From Anaerolineales bacterium (GTDB lineage: Bacteria > Chloroflexota > Anaerolineae > Anaerolineales > E44-bin32), in NCBI GenBank assembly GCA_030673085.1, contig DAOVFE010000007.1, positions 1 to 18,600 of the forward strand: DNA of 18,600 bases, written 5' to 3'. The first letter of the stretch is position 1, and the number at the start of each line of letters is the position of its first letter. The notes below the pieces were generated by a model. The model had not been told where the DNA came from. It saw nothing but the letters and a program-made list of their open reading frames with translations, and did not search any database. Positions 1 to 7,078 of this stretch are shown piece by piece. A program made the position numbers and the translations under genes.

Positions 1-55
1 TGAGTGGAAAGTGTGGGTTTGGGAGCTACCGCCCCCATTATGGCTTTTTCCTTAG

Positions 56-238
56 AAGAAGGGGCTATCTGAAAAGTCGAAAATCGCGATTATCATCCCC
101 ATCAATGAGCCAGATTCTGTAATAATCAAGCATAAACTCCCTACTTCGCGACTAATTTACTCAGTGCAATTGGGCCAGCTCTCTACCGACCCGCCTTTTG
201 GGACAGCCCCTTCTTCACTTGCCGAAATGATAGTATAT
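56..238 (+). pseudogene. Possible remnant of a glycosyltransferase-like N-terminus
   Basis: One frame runs open from 56, after a TAG at 53-55. Near 80-120 it reads KSKIAIIIPINEPDSVI. A lysine-rich start, a hydrophobic strand and then P-x-N-E resembles the first beta strand and nucleotide-binding loop of GT-A (family 2) glycosyltransferases. The similarity ends after about 20 codons. The frame then runs through the palindromic repeat and stops at 359-361. There is no start codon with a ribosome site at the expected place. It could be a chance match; I hold it as a weak call. Confidence 0.22.
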
Positions 239-306
239 GAGGGGTGGAAGCGAAGCTTCCCCCCCATATATACAACATACTTTTATGGGCGAATATGTTT
301 TTCAAC
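233..306 (+). repeat. Dispersed palindromic repeat, copy A
   Basis: This is an imperfect hairpin (GGTGGAAGC, loop GAA, GCTTCC then a C-run and ATATATAC) followed by an AT-rich tail containing TTTTATGGGC and AATATGTTTTTCAA. The same hairpin-plus-tail order occurs inverted at 4100-4174, and the end of the tail recurs at 12771-12792. At about 74 bp with no coding capacity it resembles a REP- or MITE-like unit. No transposase is present in the window. Confidence 0.7.
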
Positions 307-640
307 ATGCTCGAATCATATAGAAAAGCGGCGAGCGCCAAAAGCGTCTCGGGCTGTTTGACCCGGGTCGCTTGGCGTTCGTTTAGTATTGAAGAGCGGC
401 TCTCTATTTTCTTAGGACCAACGTACCCTCGTTTTTAAGGTCTTAGTCTGGCTACAATAAGGATGAGAATAATCACATGCAACGATGCTCCTTAATTAAC
501 TTGGAGCAAGCATTGAATCACAAGGAGGCTGAATCTTTCTGAACCTGGAGTTCAAGAACAATACTTAAGGATTAAGGACCAAGCGCACCAAGGCGAGCAA
601 AGGGCGGATAGATCTCGTCAAAAGCGGAGCATAGAATAGT

Positions 641-1324
641 ATGGGGAAAATACTGGAATTGGAAAGCCTCACAGGGGAAATAACGAGGTTCGCGATAGAT
701 AATGATCTCAAGCAACGATTCTTTACACTGATGCATTGGATGATTGGCGTACCCGTTGCTGTGCTAGGTATATATGCCTGTGGCCAGATAGCTTTAATAG
801 GAGAGCCGAAGATTGCTTATGCTAACGCCCAATCGGAACTCGAGGCTGACTACGGCTCCTGGAAGGCGATTGCAAACTATTCTATCCGTTCGGATATTGT
901 CGAAGTGGTTCAGCAAGATCAAGAATGGTTCCAGCAAACGGCACAGGATGGAGGAGGCGATCAAACATCTAATTCTCCTTCATCGTCATCGGAAGCGGCA
1001 AGGGTGAATCCGTCCCCGGAGCAATCAGCGCCTCCGTCCGCTCCGACGCCAGTACCTCAGGAAACGCAGCCGCTTAAGGATTCACCTGCAATTTTGGATC
1101 CTTCGCCAGATGATGGGCCATCTTATTTGTCGGATCCAAGGGATTCGGAAACCTATATAGCTCCAATAATGCGCGATGGAACTATAAAATCTTCAACGAT
1201 CCTACAAAATCTTAGCCAATTAAAAAGCCTTAAAGAACTTAAAGATCTCAGTGATTTTATGAACGATGTTGGTATCCCGCAAAATATTCACCGTTTTACA
1301 CGGTCGCCGCGTCATACGTGGTGA
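641..1324 (+). CDS. Unrecognised single-pass membrane protein, Pro/Ser-rich
   Basis: This 227-residue product is not recognised. A short N-terminal cytoplasmic part (about 1-30) is followed by one hydrophobic segment (about 31-54, MHWMIGVPVAVLGIYACGQI), then an acidic soluble part. Residues about 105-165 are rich in Pro and Ser and probably disordered. A short Leu/Lys-rich stretch near 190-205 (LSQLKSLKELKDLSDF) could form a helix. The likely topology is a membrane anchor with a linker to a C-terminal domain. That domain seems to be cut off: the next 330 bp read like protein in successive other frames, so this is probably the 5' part of a frame-broken gene. The ribosome site is weak (GGAG, 11 bases before ATG). 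No function is proposed. Confidence 0.5.
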   Translation: MGKILELESLTGEITRFAIDNDLKQRFFTLMHWMIGVPVAVLGIYACGQIALIGEPKIAYANAQSELEADYGSWKAIANYSIRSDIVEVVQQDQEWFQQTAQDGGGDQTSNSPSSSSEAARVNPSPEQSAPPSAPTPVPQETQPLKDSPAILDPSPDDGPSYLSDPRDSETYIAPIMRDGTIKSSTILQNLSQLKSLKELKDLSDFMNDVGIPQNIHRFTRSPRHTW

Positions 1325-1654
1325 CGATAAAACTGAAACCCCAATAACAATTCCATCCTAATTTAGAGATAGCTGAAAGCGTTCTGTCTGATGTCGTTAA
1401 TCGGCATCGGAATATGACGATTCCATCATCTACCGGCAAAATAGGCCGGCATTGCAAGTGAGTGAGGGGGATTCAGAGCCCGGTTTCCAGGCAGTGATTG
1501 CAGCACCTCCGGAGGAGCTTAATTAGCTGCCCGCGCCATCCTAGAGGGTGTCGAAGAAGAGGAATCATTTACCTTCGCGAAGCAGTCACGACTGTTTATC
1601 GTACGCTTTTTAAAGTCAAATATATTATTCAATATCCTTCTCTTAGAATCTTGA
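1325..1654 (+). pseudogene. Frame-broken continuation of the 641 gene
   Basis: Protein-like sequence continues past the stop at 1324 but hops between frames. At 1293-1358 it reads VLHGRRVIRGDDKTET. At 1354-1410 in the next frame it reads NLEIAESVLSDVVNRHR. At 1410-1523 it reads EYDDSIIYRQNRPALQV and then QAVIAAPPEEL. At 1523-1654 it reads LAARAILEGVEEEESFTF and KQSRLFIVRF. Joined in order these give a plausible acidic, soluble C-terminal domain for the membrane protein encoded from 641. At least three or four single-base frame changes would be needed. The segments were picked by eye, so chance contributes. Decay and assembly indels are equally possible, and the domain is not recognised. Confidence 0.4.
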
Positions 1655-1746
1655 CCGGATACAATAGAGATCAAAGATAATTCGTTGCGAATACGAATGG
1701 CTACAATTGCAAGTTGCGTGGTTATATGTATGGGCTATGAGGATAA

Positions 1747-1950
1747 TATAATTCGCAAGCAATATCTGCGAGGTATATTATCAGGGCTTCTGATGAAAGG
1801 AAGCATGGGATCAAGTTGCCTTTGGCCTATATCAAAAATAATTTGCTCAAATGGGCTTTCTTTAAATATGATCCTGCTATTGGCCATCGTAATCATAGGA
1901 TGGTAAATTTGATATATGAGAGAATCACGGCGTTGAGGAGAATGAAATGA
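1747..1950 (+). pseudogene. 3' end of a broken, unrecognised gene
   Basis: An open frame of 67 codons follows a TAA at 1744-1746 and ends in TGA at 1948-1950. Its last 50 residues look strongly protein-like (KHGIKLPLAYIKNNLLKW, then DPAIGHRNHRMVNLIYERI) and end MK. The stop overlaps the next start codon as ATGA, and the ribosome site of the next gene (GAGGAG, 1935-1940) lies inside it, which is typical of a translationally coupled pair. There is no good start codon, and stops at 1738 and 1744 interrupt the frame upstream. A neighbouring frame (QYLRGILSGLLMKG, about 1757-1800) may be the missing part before a frameshift near 1798-1802. Product not recognised; an enzyme in the same pathway as the MBL hydrolase is possible. 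Confidence 0.42.
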
Positions 1951-2786
1951 AGATCACAATTCTTGTAGATAACAATACAATTATTGATCGCTATTTTTAT
2001 GCTGAGCCGGGATTATCCTTATTTATTCAAGATGAAGATAAGAACATTCTGCTTGACACAGGATATTCGGACATATTTATCAGAAATGCACAAAGAATGG
2101 CAATTGATTTGCTGGATTTGGATTTCTTGGTCATATCACATGGTCACCTCGATCATTCCTGGGGGTTGGTTTCTCTAATAAGGCTATATACCGAAGCAAT
2201 GTTTGAGAAGATAGACCTAGCAAAACCGATGCTTTTCGCTCACCCTTGGGCATTGATGACCAAAACTTATCTTGGTATAGGTGAAATTGGATCTATTATT
2301 TCGGAGGAGAAGCTCTCAAGGCATTTCAATCTTAATCTTAGTAAAAAACCTGTATGGTTGACTGAGAGACTAGTATTTCTGGGAGAGATAGAAAGGACGA
2401 ATCAATTTGAGGCCAGAGAACCTCTTGGAAAAATTGTAAGAGATGGTGTTGAAGAAGATGATTATTTATTGGACGATACTGCTTTAGTTTATCGAGCTTC
2501 AAAGGGATTGGTGATCATAACTGGTTGTTCTCATTCTGGAATCTGTAATATCGTAGAATATGCAAAAAAGATCTGCAAAGAGAATAAAGTAATTGATATC
2601 GTTGGAGGACTCCATCTGTTAAATCCTTCCAAAGAGCAGATGCAAGGCACCTTGGATTATATGAAAGAGCTTCAGCCTGATGAATTGCATGCCTGTCACT
2701 GTACAGATTTAAAATCGAAAATAGCATTATCTGGGGTTGCAAACGTTAAAGAGGTTGGTGTAGGTCTGACTCTTAGATATGAATGA
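1947..2786 (+). CDS. MBL-fold metal-dependent hydrolase (COG1237-like)
   Basis: This 279-residue protein is a metallo-beta-lactamase-fold hydrolase of the COG1237 type, the group that includes archaeal dihydropterin-ribofuranosyl-aminobenzene-phosphate synthase-like proteins. Metal ligands are visible in order: H65-G-H67-L-D69-H70 (motif HGHLDH), H196 in GCSHSG, and H223 in GGLHLL. A further C-H-C-T-D motif (250-254) near the C-terminus is usual in this group. There is no signal peptide, so it acts in the cytoplasm. The start is the ATG in the ATGA overlap with the upstream frame, with GAGGAG 6 bases before it. The length fits the family, all expected ligands are present and the gene looks intact. 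The substrate cannot be told from sequence; a small-molecule hydrolase or lyase role is likely. The convergent zinc-ribbon gene ends 31 bp downstream. Confidence 0.88.
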   Translation: MKITILVDNNTIIDRYFYAEPGLSLFIQDEDKNILLDTGYSDIFIRNAQRMAIDLLDLDFLVISHGHLDHSWGLVSLIRLYTEAMFEKIDLAKPMLFAHPWALMTKTYLGIGEIGSIISEEKLSRHFNLNLSKKPVWLTERLVFLGEIERTNQFEAREPLGKIVRDGVEEDDYLLDDTALVYRASKGLVIITGCSHSGICNIVEYAKKICKENKVIDIVGGLHLLNPSKEQMQGTLDYMKELQPDELHACHCTDLKSKIALSGVANVKEVGVGLTLRYE

Positions 2787-2817
2787 TAACGGCTAGTTCA
2801 ATCTGCAATTCCATGCT

Positions 2818-3075
2818 CTAAGTTCTTATTTGAATAACACTTCCTTGATTCAACTTCAGGGCAGGGCGGCCATGAATAATCTGAATGACCCCCAGCTCCT
2901 TTCCGCAACCAATGCAGCGTGGTCTCGAGCCAATGGGTAATCCAATAACCCCCGTGTAGTCTTGTCTGATCTCCTCTAGATAGCATTTTATTAGTCGCCC
3001 CCGATTGCATTTGAAATATTTAAAAAGAAGCTGACCACATTTGCATTGCACTTTGATGACGCGCCCTTGGCTCAT
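2818..3075 (-). CDS. Small zinc-ribbon-like protein
   Basis: This 85-residue protein has two cysteine knuckles: C-x-C (VQCKCGQLLFKY, about 11-13) and C-x2-C (RPRCIGCGKEL, about 54-57). Together they could hold one zinc in a ribbon fold. A basic segment, RGRLIKCYLEEIRQDY, lies between them, and the C-terminus (IIHGRPALKLNQGSV) also has conserved-looking basic residues. The start is well supported: AGGAG lies 8 bases before the ATG at 3075. An overlapping frame on the same strand (2798-3010) lacks these features and is not the gene. It stands alone, convergent with the MBL hydrolase. Small ribbons of this kind often bind nucleic acid or a protein partner, but no specific role can be given. Confidence 0.75.
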   Translation of the reverse strand: MSQGRVIKVQCKCGQLLFKYFKCNRGRLIKCYLEEIRQDYTGVIGLPIGSRPRCIGCGKELGVIQIIHGRPALKLNQGSVIQIRT

Positions 3076-3427
3076 GCCATTTCTCCTGCGCTATTTTACC
3101 CCTTTATTCGATTAGCCAGAATATAAATGGCCAGGGCCGTAGGCACACCAGGGCGATAGTCCTGAGCGAATATTTAAACAAAACCTGTACCCGAAGGGGC
3201 AAAATTCGGCAATGGGGGATATCCCTAAAGGAATTTTGAGGGTTTTGTCATTTACTTTAGCGGAGGCGTGCAGCTAAAAGACATGAACAGCGTGTGATGT
3301 ATGTTGTCACTTACTGCGGATTCTTCATAAATATGTTGCGAATATGAAAGCAAGGCAAAATTCAAACGAAGGAATGAAAAAATTAATCGAGGAATGATGC
3401 CTGGGACATGGTTGAATCTATTTAAAG
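3076..3427. other. Intergenic region, no gene seen
   Basis: About 350 AT-rich bases between the start of the zinc-ribbon gene and the end of the DUF503 gene. No open frame here is protein-like on either strand. It contains a short perfect palindrome, GGGATATCCC, near 3217-3226. It must hold the promoter of the zinc-ribbon gene (minus strand), but no convincing -35/-10 pair was found. No terminator hairpin with a T-run was seen after the DUF503 stop. Confidence 0.5.
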
Positions 3428-3718
3428 CTAAAGAAGCGTAATGCTATGATAAGTAATTTGGAAATCAGGACGATGAGTTTCGATCCAACCGGGAATTCGG
3501 TTCAGCAGGCGTTGCCCATGTTGGGCGCTGTTGCTTGCAATTGCACAAGCAATGACAGAGGTCTTGTGGTGATCAAGATGATCGACTTCAGAAGCAGATA
3601 TATTAAATTGTTGATGCAACCTTGCAAGAAGAGGTTTAAGGCGGCTCCGTTTCTGTTTCAAAGAATGGCATCCGGGAAGGTAAAGCTCTAAAGTTAGAAC
3701 AGCAATGTGCATTGGCAT
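3428..3718 (-). CDS. DUF503 (YlxP-like) protein
   Basis: This 96-residue protein matches the small DUF503/YlxP family. The N-terminal strand MHIAVLTLELYLPGCHSLK is followed by the family's basic helix KQKRSRLKPLLARLHQQFN, then SEVDHLD and a second strand TSVIACAIASN, ending in a Pro-rich tail. In Firmicutes the family sits next to rbfA in the nusA-infB operon and is suspected of a ribosome-linked role; here that context is absent. The second Met, whose ATG starts at 3712, fits the family N-terminus as well as the first (3718). Neither has a clear ribosome site. The length is typical and no residues appear missing. The function of the family is not established. Confidence 0.85.
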   Translation of the reverse strand: MPMHIAVLTLELYLPGCHSLKQKRSRLKPLLARLHQQFNISASEVDHLDHHKTSVIACAIASNSAQHGQRLLNRIPGWIETHRPDFQITYHSITLL

Positions 3719-4562
3719 CGGATAAACTCAGAGGATTCGAGCACTTCGGTCTGATTTACGCATGGATAATAAACTAGAAGAACATAAAATGAAAGCCCCG
3801 GTCTCATATGGAATAGCTAAAACGAAGTGCTTAAGCAGTGTCATCATTCAGAGTAGCTACTGTTGGATGCGATATTGTAACGCTCTATTAGGTTAAACCT
3901 GCCTGAATAGGTTACCCTCAAGATGTGTTTTATTGGAAGGCAAAATATTAAACCGGCCAGGAGTAATTGGTGCGATGTCTTTAGATAGATTGCTCACATG
4001 GGTCTGGATCCGTTTGAAGTTTGAGCTTTAATCATTTTGAATATCAACCTTGCAGCATATCTTATGTCGAATCGAATTCGCAACCACGATGGGGAAAACG
4101 TTGAAAAACATATTTTCCCATAAAAGAGTATGGTGTATATGGAGTGGAAGCTCAGCTTCCACTCCATATACACCCTCCCGCCGGGAAATGATTTCTCTTT
4201 TTCAATATACTCATGGGGTTGAAGATATATAATCTATGAATCCACCAAAAAAAAAGCAGCCACCAGTAGGAAAAGGGGGTATATACTGTCTCCTTTCTCG
4301 CATTTGAGCTTTTTTCAGTGCAATCATCTATGAAAAATTTGGATATCAGATTCTTTCAACTGGTTAGACAGGGCAGTCGGGTTGTGGCTAGAACAATACG
4401 AAACAGTGAAAATAGTGGGGGCGAGTTTCGAATTCCTGGACGGAATCCTCTAGAATATAAGCATTCGGAAATAAGGATTTGATATTAGCGGGATAAGAAT
4501 ACACAAATCGCTATTAGCAAAGAGGGTAAATATCGGCGAGTCGGCTCCAGTTTTGCTAGATT
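3719..4562. other. Long intergenic region with one palindromic repeat
   Basis: About 840 bases lie between the DUF503 gene and the LipM-type gene. It contains repeat copy B (4100-4174), including a perfect 43-nt palindrome. A 50-codon ATG frame at 4330-4482 (MKNLDIRFFQLVRQGSRV) has no ribosome site and no recognisable product, so I do not call it. The rest is AT-rich with stops in all frames. It should carry the DUF503 promoter (minus strand) and the 3' end of the lipM transcript, but no clear terminator was found after 4563. Confidence 0.5.
4100..4174 (-). repeat. Dispersed palindromic repeat, copy B, with 43-nt palindrome
   Basis: Read on the minus strand this matches copy A (233-306) in the same order: hairpin, CATAC spacer, TTTTATGGG, then AATATGTTTTTCAAC. 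Its hairpin (4132-4174) is a perfect inverted repeat with 21-bp arms around one central base, ending GGTGTATATGGAGTGG... on the left arm. Copy A has the same core (GTGGAAGC/GCTTCC) with several changes. There is no T-run after the stem in either direction, so it is not a simple intrinsic terminator. Confidence 0.8.
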
Positions 4563-5393
4563 TTAAATACGATTGGTCCATTCGGAACATGTATAGCGAT
4601 CGGCTACCAGTTCTTGCGCTCGCTCCTGCTCCTGGGCTGTAAGTTGGCTCGATTGAAAAGTTAGGTCAAGGGCATTGGAAAAACCTTCAATTAGTGCATC
4701 AGCAACTTGTTGCCAGGTTACAGGATATCCTAGCAGGGATTGGACGGTGGCTGCGCGGCCTCGAACTCTTTCGATTGCGCGTTGCCGAAGTGCAGGAGAT
4801 TCAAATCGAAGGACCTGGCAAATGCGAGTAATATCGCCATTCAAAGGGATGGCACCGTGCTGAAGGACACCATGCTGGCGGCGTACTTGCGCGCTGCCAA
4901 CAAGCTTCTTTCCCTGCACAGTGATCTCGTAGGAGGAGGGGACTTCAAAACAGACCGGTTTTTTTCTCTCTTCTTTAGTGATGTGATGCTGAGGAGAGAT
5001 CTCAACCTCGAGGCCCAGCATTTGCAAGGCGACAATCAGGCCGCGACTTAGGCGGCGATAGCTCTCTAATACACCGCCAATAGCAATCGGATGATCGTGT
5101 GGTATAGCTATGGCGTATGTTAGTTCATCAGTATGCAGGATGGCCCGACCTCCGGTCGGCCGGCGGACGAGTTCCCATCGATGATCTCGAAGACGCTCTG
5201 CATCGGCCTGGCTTGAGGGCTGGGCATAACCAAGTGAAAGGCAAGGAATTTCCCAGGAATATAGGCGTAATGTGGGCGGCATATGTTTGAGGGATACTGC
5301 CCCTAAGATTGCCTCGTCGAGGGCCATATTCATAGCGCCATTTGCGGGAGTAGAAATTATCAATCGCCAGAGTTTCTCTCGATCGGATTTCAT
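4563..5393 (-). CDS. lipM: Lipoyl-pathway octanoyltransferase (LipM type)
   Basis: This 276-residue protein is of the biotin/lipoate A/B ligase family and probably transfers octanoyl groups to lipoyl-domain proteins such as GcvH, in the cytoplasm. Visible motifs are MNMALDEA (about 21-28), the acyl-binding loop RRPTGGRAILH (77-87) and GKKLVGSAQVRR (161-172), which includes the conserved Lys. C148 in PVCFEVPSSYEI sits where LipM/LipL enzymes carry their catalytic Cys; LplA-type ATP-dependent ligases lack it. Length also matches LipM. A lipoate ligase of the LplA type is the main alternative. No lipoyl synthase or lipoylated-enzyme gene is nearby. There is no ribosome site before the ATG, but a TATAAT ends 7 bases upstream, suggesting a leaderless mRNA. 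Confidence 0.85.
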   Translation of the reverse strand: MKSDREKLWRLIISTPANGAMNMALDEAILGAVSLKHMPPTLRLYSWEIPCLSLGYAQPSSQADAERLRDHRWELVRRPTGGRAILHTDELTYAIAIPHDHPIAIGGVLESYRRLSRGLIVALQMLGLEVEISPQHHITKEERKKPVCFEVPSSYEITVQGKKLVGSAQVRRQHGVLQHGAIPLNGDITRICQVLRFESPALRQRAIERVRGRAATVQSLLGYPVTWQQVADALIEGFSNALDLTFQSSQLTAQEQERAQELVADRYTCSEWTNRI

Positions 5394-5400
5394 AAAAGCT

Positions 5401-5406
5401 ATTATA
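5401..5406 (-). promoter_or_regulatory. -10 element of a likely leaderless lipM transcript
   Basis: On the minus strand the sequence reads TATAAT, then AGCTTTT, then the lipM ATG. A perfect -10 hexamer followed by 7 bases places transcription start at or next to the A of ATG, and no Shine-Dalgarno lies between. A matching -35 is not clear. The inference is a leaderless or nearly leaderless mRNA. Confidence 0.55.
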
Positions 5407-5566
5407 CTAACTTAAGATGGAGCTAGAGGAGGTAAGATCCAAATGCTTCTCGGGTTACCAATGTAGATAATATTATTGGACTCCATTTGAATTGTGACTA
5501 TGATTGGCGCAGCAGCCAAATGGTTTGAGATGGATCGAGGAAGGGATCGCCGCTTTCCAGCTCAGT

Positions 5567-5589
5567 TAAAAAAACAGGCCGCATCGGCC
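5567..5589 (-). terminator. Weak intrinsic-terminator-like hairpin, minus strand
   Basis: On the minus strand GGCCG-ATG-CGGCC is followed by TG and seven T. The stem is only 5 bp but GC-rich, with a tight loop and a good T-tract. It faces lipM but lies upstream of the lipM -10 element, so it would stop minus-strand transcripts entering from the right rather than end a known gene. Confidence 0.35.
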
Positions 5590-5675
5590 AATTATTCAGG
5601 TGGTTCAGCTAAATGCTCGTTTCAATTGGGCCATCTAAGATAAGATAGACCATCTGTTGATCGAGAGGGGAAAAT

Positions 5676-6974
5676 ATGCTAGCTCAAAGGAAGAGTCGCC
5701 GGGCTTATGCAATTGGCATCTTAATCATAGCGTGGATATTGGCTGCCTGTGAACCGGCGCTTATGGCTGAGCCATCAGAGATACCAGAAACGCCGGATTC
5801 GACTCCATCTTCTGTCGGAGTGATCTCCGAGCCGACCGGAACGCCATTGCCACAGTATGACATTGAAGGCGATGTAAGTATTTGGCTTTCTTGGTCGCCA
5901 GATAAAGTGCATCTGCTGAAGCAAATGCTACGGGATTTTCAAGTGCAGCATCCGGGCGTGAAGATCTCATTGAGTTATTTTCCAGAGAATGCATTGCAGA
6001 CCTCGTTTGAAAATGCGGCCGCAGCCGGGAAGGGGCCATCGATCCTGATTGCGCCCTCGTCTTTTGGACCGCCTTTATGGAAGGCCGGATGGCTTTTAGA
6101 TCTGAAAGATCGAGTTGGCGACGAATTCCGCGAGAAGATCCATAAACCCGCGTGGACGCAGGTTGAGTTTAATCAAAGTGTAATCGGTGTCCCAATTGAG
6201 ATTAAGGGCATAGTTTTATATCGCAATCGGCATATGGCGCCGGTAAGAGCCGCCACGACTGACGAGCTGATATCTGGCATACAGTCGATCACCGAAGGCC
6301 CGGTCCTTGGCGCCAGTTTAGATCTTGGTTTTTATTTTACGGCATCTCAAATTGGAGCTTGTGGCGGGTCGCTTGCTGATTATCAAGGGAGGCCCGCGTT
6401 TAATCAGCCAGAAGGTATCTGCTGGTTGGAGCTTCTTGCGACGCTTGCAGATGTTTCCCGGACCACTACAAACACTGATGAAGATCTGACGCTGTTTGAG
6501 GAAGGAAGATCGGCATGGCTGATAGATGGCACCTGGAATGCCAATCGACTAGCGAAGGCAATCGGCGATAGCTGGCTGACGGTTGATTCATGGCCAATTT
6601 ATGGAGAGACGGGGAAACGATTGGCGGGATACGTATGGACGGATAATGCCTATCTAGCTTCAGATCTCGACGACGAAGATTTGGAAGCATCTTGGGCAGT
6701 GGTAAACTACCTGCTGTCGCCAGTAGCGCAAGATTTGGCGGCTAAAACCCTTGGCGCTCGCCAACTGCCTGTGCTGAAATCTGTTCAGCTAAATGATTTG
6801 CGCCTACAGCAAATTCAAGCTGTACTCAATGCCGGCGAGCCCTTGCCTATTTATATAGACCTCGACTTATATATTCGGGCGATGGAGGCGGAGATTGTAT
6901 CCGCTGCTCTTCGAGGAACGGACCCGGGTTTCTCTCTCCTTCGCGCCCAACGAAGAATCGAACGAAATCGATAG
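5676..6974 (+). CDS. ABC sugar solute-binding lipoprotein
   Basis: This 432-residue protein looks like an extracellular solute-binding protein of the sugar (MalE-like) class. The signal segment (about 8-24) ends in the lipobox ILAAC, with C25 the lipid-anchored residue. A Thr/Pro/Ser/Glu-rich linker (26-60) follows, then the mature domain starting GDVSIWLSWSPDK. WLIDGTWN (281-288) matches the conserved GxW region of maltose-type binding proteins. The ATG is preceded by GAGAGGGG. No permease or ATPase genes are in the window, but a GH13 enzyme starts 104 bp downstream, which suggests malto-oligosaccharides as ligand. It would act on the outer face of the cytoplasmic membrane. The ligand is inferred from context only. 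Confidence 0.85.
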   Translation: MLAQRKSRRAYAIGILIIAWILAACEPALMAEPSEIPETPDSTPSSVGVISEPTGTPLPQYDIEGDVSIWLSWSPDKVHLLKQMLRDFQVQHPGVKISLSYFPENALQTSFENAAAAGKGPSILIAPSSFGPPLWKAGWLLDLKDRVGDEFREKIHKPAWTQVEFNQSVIGVPIEIKGIVLYRNRHMAPVRAATTDELISGIQSITEGPVLGASLDLGFYFTASQIGACGGSLADYQGRPAFNQPEGICWLELLATLADVSRTTTNTDEDLTLFEEGRSAWLIDGTWNANRLAKAIGDSWLTVDSWPIYGETGKRLAGYVWTDNAYLASDLDDEDLEASWAVVNYLLSPVAQDLAAKTLGARQLPVLKSVQLNDLRLQQIQAVLNAGEPLPIYIDLDLYIRAMEAEIVSAALRGTDPGFSLLRAQRRIERNR

Positions 6975-7078
6975 AGATGTTAAGATCAGTAATAGCTCCA
7001 ATGCGAGAATAATCAGCTATAAATGGCGTGCAAGCTATTTTTACACTAATCCAAAGACATATCTTTCAGAGGAGTGCT

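Larger units (their letters stand above)
1..640. other. Long stretch without an intact gene
   Basis: No intact gene is visible here. The stretch holds a possible glycosyltransferase-like reading frame (listed separately), one copy of the dispersed palindromic repeat (233-306), and an imperfect inverted repeat at about 335-377 (CGCCAAAAGCG against CGCTTGGCG, with a GC-rich interior and no T-run). The part from 380 to 640 is AT-rich, with stops in all frames and no recognisable product. It ends just upstream of the ATG at 641, which has only a weak GGAG 11 bases before it. I read the region as intergenic DNA with decayed coding remnants. Confidence 0.5.

Noticed and set aside
3155..3172. TCCTGAGCG segment resembling a widespread bacterial repeat
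   Set aside because: Only a short part matches and the inverted partner is missing.
3217..3226. GGGATATCCC palindrome
   Set aside because: A lone 10-bp palindrome without conserved context is not informative.
4330..4482. 50-codon ATG frame in the 3719-4562 gap
   Set aside because: No ribosome site, no family resemblance, and the length is within chance for AT-rich DNA.
4535..4545. GGCGAGTCGGC also found at 17702-17712
   Set aside because: Only 11 bases match and the flanks do not align; chance is likely.
5500..5643. 47-codon ATG frame before the binding-protein gene
   Set aside because: No ribosome site and no recognisable product; it runs over the terminator-like hairpin.
7028..7078. Earlier in-frame ATG for the GH13 gene
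   Set aside because: No ribosome site; the ATG at 7079 has AGAGGAG and begins at the normal GH13 barrel start.
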